From positions 71,951 to 135,950 of the forward strand of contig DATATV010000155.1 of the NCBI GenBank assembly GCA_036268615.1: DNA of 64,000 bases, in the 5' to 3' direction. Shown piece after piece: positions 52,152 to 60,012 of this stretch. This stretch comes from DATATV01 sp036268615 (lineage in GTDB: Bacteria > Actinomycetota > Actinomycetes > Mycobacteriales > Pseudonocardiaceae). A program made the position numbers and the translations under genes. Below the pieces are notes generated by a model. The model did not search any database. It was not told the DNA's origin and saw nothing but the letters and a program-made list of their open reading frames with translations. Every line of letters starts with the position of its first letter. Within the stretch, counting starts at the first letter, position 1.

Positions 52152-52607
52152 TCAGATGATGGATTCGCCGCGTTCGAGGGCGGCGATCTGGTCCAGCCGT
52201 TGTTGGTGGCGACCGCCTTTGAAGGCGGTGGTCAGCCAGAGATCGGTGATCTGCTCCGCCAGTTCCGGGGCGATCACCTTCGCGCCCATGATCAGGACGT
52301 TGGCGTCGTTGTGGGCGCGGGAGATCTCGGTGGTGAACAGGTCGTGTCCCAGGCCCGCCCGGATGCCGCGGATCTTGTTGCAGGCCATCTGCTCGCCGCT
52401 GCCGCTGCCGCCGATGACGATGCCTCGGTCGGCCTTGCCGTCGAGGATCTGTTGGCAGAGGTCGGCGCAGAGGGGTGGGTAGTCGACCGTCTCTTCCGGG
52501 TCGAAGGAGCCTCGGTCTTCCACCTGGTGGCCTTGGGCGGTCAGCCGGGTGGTCAGACGGGCTTTGAGGGCGAAGCCGTTGTGGTCGCCGGCTATGACTA
52601 TCCGCAT
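52152..52607 (-). CDS. RpiB/LacAB-family sugar-phosphate isomerase
   Basis: 151 residues from ATG 52607 (AGGACGG upstream); the 37-codon extension is the repeat region. Family motifs AGDHNGFALK, DYPPLCADL and VIGGSGSGEQMACNK, where Glu in SGEQ replaces the catalytic Cys of the E. coli enzyme, as in Mycobacterium RpiB; then SRAHNDANVLIMGAK. Interconverts ribose-5-phosphate and ribulose-5-phosphate or a related aldose/ketose phosphate. Its link to the aromatic island is unclear. Confidence 0.88.
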   Translation of the reverse strand: MRIVIAGDHNGFALKARLTTRLTAQGHQVEDRGSFDPEETVDYPPLCADLCQQILDGKADRGIVIGGSGSGEQMACNKIRGIRAGLGHDLFTTEISRAHNDANVLIMGAKVIAPELAEQITDLWLTTAFKGGRHQQRLDQIAALERGESII

Positions 52608-52625
52608 GTGGTTCCGTCCTGTTGG

Positions 52626-52790
52626 GGTCCTGTCGCGCCAGCGACTAGGGAGGACCAGGAGCGAAGCGACCCCGGTTCTGCTGTGGTCGGTCGCCTGAGG
52701 GTTTGGCTCGGTCCCCACCCGTCACCCCGATCGCGCGCGTCTTACGTGCGCTTTGTATCGGGATGAAGGTTGTAGAGCGGTCGAAGGTGC
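52626..52790 (+). repeat. Dispersed intergenic repeat, copy B (full form)
   Basis: Two conserved blocks: 52626-52673 (contains CCAGGAGCGAAGCGACCCC) and 52747-52790 (contains TATCGGGATGAAGG and GTCGAAGG). The same two blocks, 40 of 48 bases alike in the first, occur at the same spacing at 56866-57033. Confidence 0.75.
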
Positions 52791-52805
52791 TCTGGCCTCG
52801 TTCGT

Positions 52806-53753
52806 TCAGCCGGTGATGTTCCTCGTCCCGTCCGCGAACAGGCTCTCCACGTCTGGGCGTCGGGTCAGGATGTGTTGGCTCATGGCGTGGGCGATCAGCT
52901 CTTCGATCACCGCTCGGTTGGGGGCGATGCCGTAGGGGAGCGGGTCCTTGCCGGTGATGTCCATGACCTGCTGGTGCATCCGGTCGATGCCGGTGGGCTC
53001 CGCGATCGTCCCGGCCCGCAACTGCTCGACGTAGCGGTTCTTGGACTCGGTGAAGGCGTTGAACACGTCCGCGGCCAGGTCGGGGTGCTTGGCCAGCAGG
53101 TCGTCCTTCACCACCACCAGGTGGTTGATCGGGTAGTGGCCGTGGGTGCGCAGCGCGTCGTAACCAGCCTCGGTGGCGTTCGGGATGAGCGGGGCCACGT
53201 CGGGGTGGTCGACCTCGACGCCGATGGCCGCGTCGAGGTCGCCGGCGACCAGCAGGTCGGCCAGGTTCGCGCCGGCCGGCATCGGGACCACGTTGCCCGG
53301 TTCCTGGTACTCGGCCACGTGCTCGTCGCCGGAGAGGACCCAGGTGACCTTGTCCGGGTTGACGCCGTGCTCCTGCTCCAGGATGCCGCGCGCCCACACG
53401 CCGGTGGTCACCGTGTAACCACGGTTCACGCCCACCCGGCGACCCTCAAGGTCCTTGGGTGACGTGATGCCCGACCTGGTGTTGTGGACGATGGCACCGT
53501 GGTGGAAGCCGCGCACGAGGAAGATCGGCAGCGCGGTGAACTGCTTGCCGTGTTCCTTGGCGCACAGGTACGTGGTGATCGCCATCTCGCAGACGTCGAA
53601 TTCCAGTCCGCGCACCATTCGGCGAAAGGCCTTGACCAGAACGGGAACCTCTTCGAAGGTGAACTCGTACCCGCTGGGCGTCACCGTGCCGTCCTTGAGG
53701 GCCCGGTTGTTGCCCTGGGTGCGAGTGACCGCGGTGAGGTCGAGTTTCGCCAT
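52806..53753 (-). CDS. Second 4,5-dihydroxyphthalate decarboxylase-like protein
   Basis: 315 residues from ATG 53753 (GGGAGA upstream). Same fold family as the 36-kb protein: FDVCEMAITTYLCAKEHG, SPKDLEGRRVGVNRG, and the C-terminal PLPYGIAPNRAV. No signal peptide, so it acts in the cytosol. The two proteins are clearly divergent from each other. Divergent from the zinc dehydrogenase-LigK-LigJ operon, which makes a late catabolic function likely. Confidence 0.78.
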   Translation of the reverse strand: MAKLDLTAVTRTQGNNRALKDGTVTPSGYEFTFEEVPVLVKAFRRMVRGLEFDVCEMAITTYLCAKEHGKQFTALPIFLVRGFHHGAIVHNTRSGITSPKDLEGRRVGVNRGYTVTTGVWARGILEQEHGVNPDKVTWVLSGDEHVAEYQEPGNVVPMPAGANLADLLVAGDLDAAIGVEVDHPDVAPLIPNATEAGYDALRTHGHYPINHLVVVKDDLLAKHPDLAADVFNAFTESKNRYVEQLRAGTIAEPTGIDRMHQQVMDITGKDPLPYGIAPNRAVIEELIAHAMSQHILTRRPDVESLFADGTRNITG

Positions 53754-53820
53754 CTGGTCACGTCTCCCGTTCGCTCGACTGGCTGGCAACGGTGCCCCAG
53801 GAAGCGGTGGGCGGTGTCCG

Positions 53821-53871
53821 TCGACCTGCCGTGCTGGCCCTGTTATAATAGCAGACCAATAGACCATTGGG
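53821..53871 (+). promoter_or_regulatory. Promoter of the dehydrogenase-ligK-ligJ operon with FCD-GntR-type site
   Basis: -35 TCGACC (53821), 17-bp spacer, perfect -10 TATAAT (53844-53849). Directly downstream AGACCAATAGACCATTGG (53853-53870), whose reverse strand has the tandem TGGTCTAT-TGGTCTG found also at 59.95 kb. The site lies in the 172-base divergent gap and could serve both directions. Confidence 0.72.
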
Positions 53872-53925
53872 CCCCCGGTCGTTCTTGTTGTGCGTCTCGG
53901 TTGTGCTCGAAGGGGAGGAGCGTTC

Positions 53926-55047
53926 ATGGGAGAGCGTGTACTGGCGGCGGTCCGAACCGCGCCGGGAAAGACGGAGTTCCGCGAGTTCCCCCTGCCGGAT
54001 GTCCCGGACGACGGTGCACTGTTGCAGGTCGAGGTCGCCGGAATCTGTGGCACCGACGTGAAGATGTACGGCAAGCCGCCGTTCACCGCACCCGTCATCA
54101 TGGGTCACGAGAACGTCGGCATCATTTCCAAGGCGGGCAAGGCGTTCGTCGAGCGGCACGGCGTCGACGAGGGTGACCGCATCTTCGTCGAGCACTACGT
54201 ACCCTGCTTCAAGTGCGACTGGTGCCACCTTGGTGAGTACCGGCACTGCGAGTCCACCGACTGGCGCACCAACCCCGACGCCCGTCGGTACGGCTACACC
54301 ACCTCCGACAATCCCCACCACCTCTGGGGCGGCTTCGCCCAGTCGATGTACCTGCCGTGGAACGCCGTCGTGCACAAGGTGCCCGACAACGTCTCCGCCG
54401 AGCTTGCCGGCATCGTCACACCGCTGTCCAACGGGATCGAGTGGGCACTGTTCGACGGCGGGGTCGGCTACAACTCCACCGTGCTGATCCAGGGCCCAGG
54501 CCAGCAGGGCCTGTCCCAGACCGTCGCCTGCAAGCAGGCCGGCGCTTCGCTGGTCATCGTCACCGGCACCTCCCGGGACGGTGCCCGGCTGGAACTGGCC
54601 AAGACGCTCGGCGCGGACTGCGTGATCGACGTGCAGACCGAGGACCCGCTGGCCCGCATCATGGAGGTCACCGGTGGCAAGGGCGTCGACGTGGTGCTGG
54701 ACTGCACCGCGGGCGCCGGCACCACCCCGGTGCTGCTGGGCATCGACGCGCTCAAGCGGCGGGCCGGCACGCTGCTCATCCAGGGTGAGATGGCCGCCTT
54801 CCCGGACTTTCCGGTCAAGAAGGTCACCGAGAAGGCCATCACCATCAAGAGCGCGCGCGGCCACAGCTACCGGGCCTGCGAACTCGCCCTCGCCCAGTTG
54901 GCCTCCAAGCGCTTCCCGCTGGACCTGTTGACCACGAACACCTACGGCCTCGCCGACGTGGACAAGGCGATCCGTTCGGTCGCCGGCGAGTTCGGTGACG
55001 GCGTCGTGCACGTCTCGCTGCTGCCCCAGCAGATCGACGGCATCTGA
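53926..55047 (+). CDS. Zinc-binding alcohol dehydrogenase family protein
   Basis: 373 residues from ATG 53926 with AGGGGAGGAG upstream. Catalytic zinc in AGICGTDVKMYG and GHENVG; structural zinc cysteines in CFKCDWCHLGEYRHC; Rossmann part GPGQQGLSQT. NAD(P)-dependent dehydrogenase of a secondary alcohol or aldehyde. First gene of the operon with ligK and ligJ. In protocatechuate 4,5-cleavage a dehydrogenase (LigC) oxidises the hydroxymuconic semialdehyde hemiacetal, and this enzyme might replace it; LigC itself belongs to another family. Confidence 0.9.
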   Translation: MGERVLAAVRTAPGKTEFREFPLPDVPDDGALLQVEVAGICGTDVKMYGKPPFTAPVIMGHENVGIISKAGKAFVERHGVDEGDRIFVEHYVPCFKCDWCHLGEYRHCESTDWRTNPDARRYGYTTSDNPHHLWGGFAQSMYLPWNAVVHKVPDNVSAELAGIVTPLSNGIEWALFDGGVGYNSTVLIQGPGQQGLSQTVACKQAGASLVIVTGTSRDGARLELAKTLGADCVIDVQTEDPLARIMEVTGGKGVDVVLDCTAGAGTTPVLLGIDALKRRAGTLLIQGEMAAFPDFPVKKVTEKAITIKSARGHSYRACELALAQLASKRFPLDLLTTNTYGLADVDKAIRSVAGEFGDGVVHVSLLPQQIDGI

Positions 55048-55098
55048 GTAGGCGTCGCTCGTCGGCCGTTCGTCCATATCATCACCGAAAGGACCGGG

Positions 55099-55788
55099 AT
55101 GGGTGTCGTAGTCCGGAATCCGCGCCGTACCGAGCGGGCCGTCGTCGACGCGTTCGCCGACTACGGCGTCGCCACCGTGCACGAGGCGCAGGGCCGGAGC
55201 GGGCTGCTCGCCCCCCGGATCAGTCCGATCTATCCCGGCGCCCGCGTCGCCGGCACGGCCGTGACGGTCAGCGCGCCGCCGGCCGACAACTGGATGCTGC
55301 ACGTCGCCGTCGAACAGTGCCAGGAGGGCGATATCCTCGTTGTCGCGCCGACGTCCTTTTCGGACGCCGGTTACTTCGGCGAGTTGCTGGCCACGGCACT
55401 GGCCGCGCGGGGCGTGCGCGGGCTGGTCATCGACGCCGGCTGCCGGGATGTCAGTGAGCTGACCACGATGGGCTTCCCGGTCTGGTCGGCGTTCGTCTCG
55501 GCGACCGGCACGGTCAAGGAGACGCTGGGCAGCGTCAACATCCCGGTGGTGTGCGCAGGCCAGCTGATCGAGCCCGGTGACGTGATCGTCGCCGACGACG
55601 ACGGTGCCGTGGTGGTGCCCCGGCGCAAGGCCGCCGAGGTGCTGGCCGCGTCCAAGTCGCGCGAGGACAAGGAAGCCGTGTCGCGCAAGCGCTACGCGGC
55701 CGGCGAGCTGAGCCTGGACGTGTCCGACATGCGGGGCAAGCTGGCCGCGAAGGGCCTGGTCTACGTCGACGCCGAGCAGGACGACTGA
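55099..55788 (+). CDS. ligK: 4-carboxy-4-hydroxy-2-oxoadipate aldolase / oxaloacetate decarboxylase
   Basis: 229 residues. RraA-like fold. Runs closely parallel to LigK/ProA: MGVVVRN start, GVATVHEAQGRSGLL, PPADNWMLHVAVEQ, IDAGCRDVSEL (metal/pyruvate site Asp and Arg), LGSVNIPVVCAG, EPGDVIVADDDG. Cleaves 4-carboxy-4-hydroxy-2-oxoadipate to pyruvate and oxaloacetate with Mg2+ or Mn2+. It is 51 bases after the zinc dehydrogenase and 42 bases before ligJ, which produces its substrate. Confidence 0.93.
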   Translation: MGVVVRNPRRTERAVVDAFADYGVATVHEAQGRSGLLAPRISPIYPGARVAGTAVTVSAPPADNWMLHVAVEQCQEGDILVVAPTSFSDAGYFGELLATALAARGVRGLVIDAGCRDVSELTTMGFPVWSAFVSATGTVKETLGSVNIPVVCAGQLIEPGDVIVADDDGAVVVPRRKAAEVLAASKSREDKEAVSRKRYAAGELSLDVSDMRGKLAAKGLVYVDAEQDD

Positions 55789-55830
55789 CCGCACCACCCA
55801 CCATCGGCGCACGGACGCGAGGAATCGACG

Positions 55831-56853
55831 ATGATCATCGACTGCCACGGCCACTACACCACCACGCCACCGGCCCATCAGGCGTTCCGGGACGACCAGC
55901 TGGCCTGGCTGGCCGACCCGAGTGGCCCGCCGCCGGTACCGGGCTCGATCAGTGACGACGCCATTCGGGAGAGCATCGAGAACAACCAGCTCAAGTTCCT
56001 CCGGGAACGCGGCGGAGACCTGATGATCTTCTCGCCGAAGGCGTCCGGCATGGAACACCACGTGCCCGACCCGGAGGTCGCCGTCGGCTGGGCGCGGGCC
56101 AGCAACGACCTGGTCTACCGGGTCACCGACCTGTTCCCGGAGCATTTCGCCGGTGTCTGCCAGCTGCCCCAGACTCCGGGCGGCGCGCTCGACGATTCCA
56201 TCGGCGAGCTGCGGCGGTGTGTGCGGGACCTCGGCTTTGTCGGCGCCAACGTCAACCCGGACCCGTCCGGCGGCAACTGGACCTCCAAGCCGATGACCGA
56301 TCCGTACTGGTACCCGCTGTACGAGACGCTGGTCGAGCTGGATGTGCCGGCGATGATCCACGTCTCGTCCTCGTGCAACCCGAACTTCCACGCGCTCGGG
56401 GCGCACTATCTCAATGCGGACACGTCGGTGTTCATGCAGCTGATCGAGGGGGATCTGTTCAAGGAGTTCCCCTCGTTGCGGTTCGTCATCCCGCATGGCG
56501 GGGGTGCGGTGCCGTACCACTGGGGCCGGTATCGGGGGCTGGCCGACCGGCTGGGGCGGCCACCGTTGCCCGAGCATGTCATGCGGAATGTCTTTTTTGA
56601 TACTTGTGTCTACCACCAGGCCGGGATCGATCTGTTGACCCGGGTCATCGATGTGGACAATATTTTGTTCGCTTCGGAGATGATCGGGGCTGTTCGGGGG
56701 ATCGATCCTGAGTCCGGGTTCCACTGGGATGACACGAAGCGGTACGTGGAGGCTTCGTCGTTGTCCGCGGGGGATCGGGAGAAGGTGTTCGAGGGGAACG
56801 TTCGGCGGGTCTATCCGCTGTTGGATCGGCGCCTTGCGGCGGCTGGCCGCTAA
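55831..56853 (+). CDS. ligJ: 4-oxalomesaconate hydratase (amidohydrolase family)
   Basis: 340 residues. Amidohydrolase barrel with IIDCHGHY (H-x-H zinc ligands 6 and 8), IENNQLKFLRERGGDL, GFVGANVNPDPSGG, MIHVSSSCNPNFHALGAHYLNAD, FVIPHGGGAVPYHWGR and FASEMIGAVRGIDP, essentially the LigJ pattern of sphingomonads over full length. Adds water to 4-oxalomesaconate to give 4-carboxy-4-hydroxy-2-oxoadipate, the LigK substrate. LigJ plus LigK fix the end of the pathway as protocatechuate/gallate 4,5-cleavage type. Third-position T/G use rises in the last 350 bases. Confidence 0.93.
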   Translation: MIIDCHGHYTTTPPAHQAFRDDQLAWLADPSGPPPVPGSISDDAIRESIENNQLKFLRERGGDLMIFSPKASGMEHHVPDPEVAVGWARASNDLVYRVTDLFPEHFAGVCQLPQTPGGALDDSIGELRRCVRDLGFVGANVNPDPSGGNWTSKPMTDPYWYPLYETLVELDVPAMIHVSSSCNPNFHALGAHYLNADTSVFMQLIEGDLFKEFPSLRFVIPHGGGAVPYHWGRYRGLADRLGRPPLPEHVMRNVFFDTCVYHQAGIDLLTRVIDVDNILFASEMIGAVRGIDPESGFHWDDTKRYVEASSLSAGDREKVFEGNVRRVYPLLDRRLAAAGR

Positions 56854-56865
56854 GTCGGCCTGTCG

Positions 56866-57033
56866 GGCCCTGTTGCGCCGGCGACGTGGGAGGGCCAGGA
56901 GCGGAGCGACCCTCCTTTCGTGGGGAAGGGCGAGCGGCGTGCCACTGGGAGGCCCGGTCGGATCGGTGCACGCGCAAGTTTGGTCCGGTTTTGCCGCTTG
57001 GTATCGGGATGAAGGGGTCGAGCAGTCGAAGGC
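56866..57033 (+). repeat. Dispersed intergenic repeat, copy C (full form)
   Basis: Blocks 56866-56914 and 56992-57033, matching copy B in content, order and spacing. The second block runs into a perfect hairpin. Lies between convergent genes. Confidence 0.75.
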
Positions 57034-57065
57034 CGCAGCGTCCGTTGGTCGCTGCGGCCTTCGAC
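57025..57065. terminator. Bidirectional hairpin between ligJ and the convergent bicupin
   Basis: Perfect 16-bp stem GTCGAAGGCCGCAGCG with its complement, 9-base loop. The left arm is part of repeat copy C. Confidence 0.75.
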
Positions 57066-57081
57066 ACCGTTTGCCTGGCTG

Positions 57082-58203
57082 TTACTTCCAGGCGTCGGTT
57101 GTGCTCTTGTACGCGTCCGTCGGCATCAGGCTGGTCAGTCCTCGGTCGGCCAGTTCGTTCTCGAACTTCTCCCTCACCCACGGGTCTTCCTGGGTGTACT
57201 CGATCTGGTCCTTCGCCCGGTCTTCGACCTTCTCGGCGTAGCCGGCGAACTGGATCGGCGGGTGCAGCGCAAGGTAGCGGGCCGACTTGTCGCCCAGGTT
57301 GAAGTGCTGGTGGAACCAGCGGTCGGGGGGCACGAACAGGGCCGCTTCCTGCCACGGCACCACGATTCGCTCGCCACCCTCCAGCCACATCACGGAATAG
57401 CCCTCGCCGCTCGGGATCACGATGACCCGGCCGGGGCCGTGCCGGTGGGCCTTCTTGTACGTCTTCGCGTCGAACACCGACATGTGGCAGCTCATGTCCG
57501 AGTCGGCGAACTGGATGCGGACCGTCTTCCCGCCGGCGCCACGGTAGGCGTTGGAGTCCAGGTTGTCCCACGCGCTCATGTCCGGGAACAGGTTGCCGTA
57601 CCAGTAGGCAACGCCCTTGCCCTTGCCGGTGATCCAGCGCAGACCCTCGCCACCCGGAATCTGCCGGGCCTCGGAGAACATGTTCTTGAGCTCCGCCGAC
57701 TTCTTCGCCCGGATCTCGTAGTTGTTCTTCAGGAAGAAGTCCGGGTCGGGCACGACCGACATGGCCAGCGGCAGGTAGTCGTAGTGCAGCAGTCGCACCG
57801 GCTGGTCACCGCGCATGTTGCCGAACTGGCGGTACTGGTTGGGCGGCACCATGAACAGTGCCCGGTCGCTCCACTCGAACGTGTGGCCGTCGTCCGGGCG
57901 GCCGTCCTCGGTCCAGACCTTGGTCGTGCCACTGCCCGACACCACGTAGATGACCTCGTCGACGGCCATTTTGTACGGCGGCAGCACCTCGCCAGGCGGG
58001 ATCTCGGTGATCCGGGCCTCGCTGACGCCCTCCTGACCGGTCAGCTGGATGAACGCCGCGTCGCAGCCGCGTTCCTCCCAGCGGCCCAGCTCGATCTTGC
58101 GCACGTCCGGCACGAAGTAGCCGGTGTGGATCGGAATGCCCTGCGCCTCCATCCACTCGTCATAGGCGAACCTGGTCCGCGGCTGCGGGGCTGCTTCGGT
58201 CAT
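57082..58203 (-). CDS. Bicupin protein with metal site only in the C-terminal cupin
   Basis: 373 residues from ATG 58203 with AGGAG six bases upstream (five codons after an alternative GTG-type start). N-terminal cupin about 70-160 (EIPPGEVLPPYKMAVDEVIY) lacks the H-x-H ligands; C-terminal cupin about 245-320 has AHRHGPGRVIVIPSGEG and PDRWFHQHFNLG with His and Glu ligands. Resembles bicupin dioxygenases (gentisate, hydroxyquinol type relatives) but with one dead domain. Second gene of the EutA operon. Candidate oxygenase or ligand-binding protein. Confidence 0.78.
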   Translation of the reverse strand: MTEAAPQPRTRFAYDEWMEAQGIPIHTGYFVPDVRKIELGRWEERGCDAAFIQLTGQEGVSEARITEIPPGEVLPPYKMAVDEVIYVVSGSGTTKVWTEDGRPDDGHTFEWSDRALFMVPPNQYRQFGNMRGDQPVRLLHYDYLPLAMSVVPDPDFFLKNNYEIRAKKSAELKNMFSEARQIPGGEGLRWITGKGKGVAYWYGNLFPDMSAWDNLDSNAYRGAGGKTVRIQFADSDMSCHMSVFDAKTYKKAHRHGPGRVIVIPSGEGYSVMWLEGGERIVVPWQEAALFVPPDRWFHQHFNLGDKSARYLALHPPIQFAGYAEKVEDRAKDQIEYTQEDPWVREKFENELADRGLTSLMPTDAYKSTTDAWK

Positions 58204-58258
58204 CTCTGCTCCTGTCACGCACTCGGTACTGAATGGTCGGGCTGGGGTCGCTCGCGGG

Positions 58259-59824
58259 TCAGCTCCGTGGGAACTCCAGCGAGGTGACGGTCACCGGCAG
58301 CGATCCCGAGATGCCCAGTGGTGGCCCGATGTCGATGTGGTCCAGGTCCCCGACGTTGATGCCGTCGACGACGGTGATCGGGCCCGCCCAGCCCAGTTCC
58401 TCGCTGAGCACCCCGCCCAGCGAGTGCGCCAGGTCCTGGCGGAGCACCACGAACAGCGGGCCCTTCGGGTTGTGTTCGACGGCGACCTGGACCAGCGCTT
58501 CAGCGGCGCCGCGCAGTGTTCGGTAGTCGACGGTCGGGCCGAAGGACACCACCGCGGCCAGGCCGTCATGCCAGTTGGTCAGGTCGTGTTGGCGCAGGGC
58601 GGCCCGCACGGCCTGCTCGGACGGGCCGGCGCGGAAGTCCAGTTGCACCGCCTGCAGGCCGGTGACCGGCAGGAAGCCCGGATCGGACACGAAGCAGGTC
58701 TGGCCGCTGGCCTGCACGGTGAACTGGCTGGCACCCAGCACCGTCGCCCGGATGCCCTGGGCCGCCGGGTGCACCTTGTCGGCCAGCGGGGAGGCGTTGA
58801 TCCGGGTCCGGAGCGCGGCCCCGAGTTCGGCGCCCAGGTCGCCGAAGCCGGTCGGCGGGTCACTGGACAGGAACTCCGACACCCCGCCGGAGAAGACGAC
58901 GTGGTCGATCGCGGCCGGGGTCGGCAGCGGGCGGTCGTCGGAGGCGACGCGCAGTTCCGCGTGTAGTTCGGCCTGGTCCGGGGCGCCGGTGAGGACGCCG
59001 ACGATGACCGCGGCCATCAGGTCGGCCACCTGGGCGCGCACTCCCGGGTCGAGCACGTCGCCGAGGGACTCGCCGCGGCCAAGACGGTCCAGCAGGACCC
59101 GCGCGGGCTCCTCCAGTCGGCCGATGCGGCCGTCCTGGTCGAAGGCGAGTAGGCGGGCGCCCACGCTGAACGCCTCGACGTGGGTGATGAGGCCGTCGTC
59201 AACGACGGAGATCTTGGTGGTGCCGCCGCCGATGTCGACGTTGACGACGGTGCGTGCGCCGTCCTCGGACAGCGCCACCGAGCCGGAGCCGTGCGCGGCC
59301 AGCAGGGCTTCGTGGTTCGGGCCGGCCGAGACGGTGATGAAGACGCCCGACCAGTCGGCGGTCATCCGGGCGATCTGCTCGGCGTTCTCCTTCTTCAGCG
59401 CCTCACCGGTGATGACGACCGCGCCGGTGTCCACGTCCTTGGGCCAGATCCCCGCCGCGCGGTAGGCGTCCTCGAACAGTGACCGCAGCCGATCGGTGTC
59501 GATCGCGGTGCCGCCGGGTCGGTACGGGGTCAGCCAGATCGGGCTGCGGTAGAGGGTTTCTCGTTTGCTGACCACGAACTCGGCGGACAGGTCCGACCCG
59601 CGCCGCTGGATCACCAGCCGCGACATGACCAGGTGCGAGGTGGACGATCCGATGTCGACACCGACCGAGTGCAGGGTGTGGTACTCCAGGCCCTCCAGCA
59701 GTTCCAGCAGCGCCGGGTCGGGCGGCGGGTGCTCGTGGTGGCCGTGACCATGTCCGTGCTCGTGGTCCGCCTCGCCCGCCGCGTGCTCGTGTTGCTGGTG
59801 GTGCTCGTCGGCGTGGTCGTGCAC
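58259..59824 (-). CDS. EutA-like reactivating ATPase with a histidine-rich N-terminus
   Basis: 521 residues from GTG 59824 (GAGGAG upstream). Residues 2-33 hold 13 histidines (for example HGHGHGHHEH), a metal-binding tail of the kind seen in metal chaperones. ASKHA ATPase motifs follow: GVDIGSSTSHLVMS (phosphate 1), VNVDIGGGTTKISVV (phosphate 2) and VVFSGGVSEFLS (adenosine). The whole length fits EutA, which reactivates B12-dependent ethanolamine ammonia-lyase by ATP-driven cofactor exchange. No EutB/EutC or other B12 enzyme is in the window; the partner may be a bicupin or other metal enzyme of the island. Confidence 0.85.
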   Translation of the reverse strand: MHDHADEHHQQHEHAAGEADHEHGHGHGHHEHPPPDPALLELLEGLEYHTLHSVGVDIGSSTSHLVMSRLVIQRRGSDLSAEFVVSKRETLYRSPIWLTPYRPGGTAIDTDRLRSLFEDAYRAAGIWPKDVDTGAVVITGEALKKENAEQIARMTADWSGVFITVSAGPNHEALLAAHGSGSVALSEDGARTVVNVDIGGGTTKISVVDDGLITHVEAFSVGARLLAFDQDGRIGRLEEPARVLLDRLGRGESLGDVLDPGVRAQVADLMAAVIVGVLTGAPDQAELHAELRVASDDRPLPTPAAIDHVVFSGGVSEFLSSDPPTGFGDLGAELGAALRTRINASPLADKVHPAAQGIRATVLGASQFTVQASGQTCFVSDPGFLPVTGLQAVQLDFRAGPSEQAVRAALRQHDLTNWHDGLAAVVSFGPTVDYRTLRGAAEALVQVAVEHNPKGPLFVVLRQDLAHSLGGVLSEELGWAGPITVVDGINVGDLDHIDIGPPLGISGSLPVTVTSLEFPRS

Positions 59825-59951
59825 GAGGGCTCCTCAGGCTGGGGCCGGCAGCGAAGTGCCGTACGACGGTGTACCGAGTTGGCCTGGGTCGACGGCGATC
59901 ACGTCAGCTCCGGCTGTCCGGGAAGCCGTCCGCCGCGCCTGTCTCCCGTTC

Positions 59952-60012
59952 TGGTCTATTGGTCTGACCCATGTGGCCTCTCGACAATATGACCATCGTG
60001 TGACCTGGTCAA
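59952..60012 (-). promoter_or_regulatory. Promoter and FCD-GntR-type operator of the EutA-bicupin operon
   Basis: On minus: -35 TTGACC (60012-60007), 17-bp spacer, -10 TATTGT (59989-59984). About 20 bases downstream of the start point lies the site which on plus reads TGGTCTAT-TTGGT-like CTATTGGT-CTG-ACCCA (59954-59971). The operator would act as a roadblock or cover the early transcribed region. Confidence 0.68.

Noticed and set aside
53758..56724. 988-codon open frame on the minus strand across the dehydrogenase-ligK-ligJ operon
   Set aside because: Composition is the Arg/His/Val/Gly-rich pattern of a complementary frame in high-GC DNA; three well-supported genes lie on the plus strand.
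58259..59824. Evidence for a complete ethanolamine-utilisation operon
   Set aside because: Only EutA is present; no EutB, EutC or microcompartment genes were seen.
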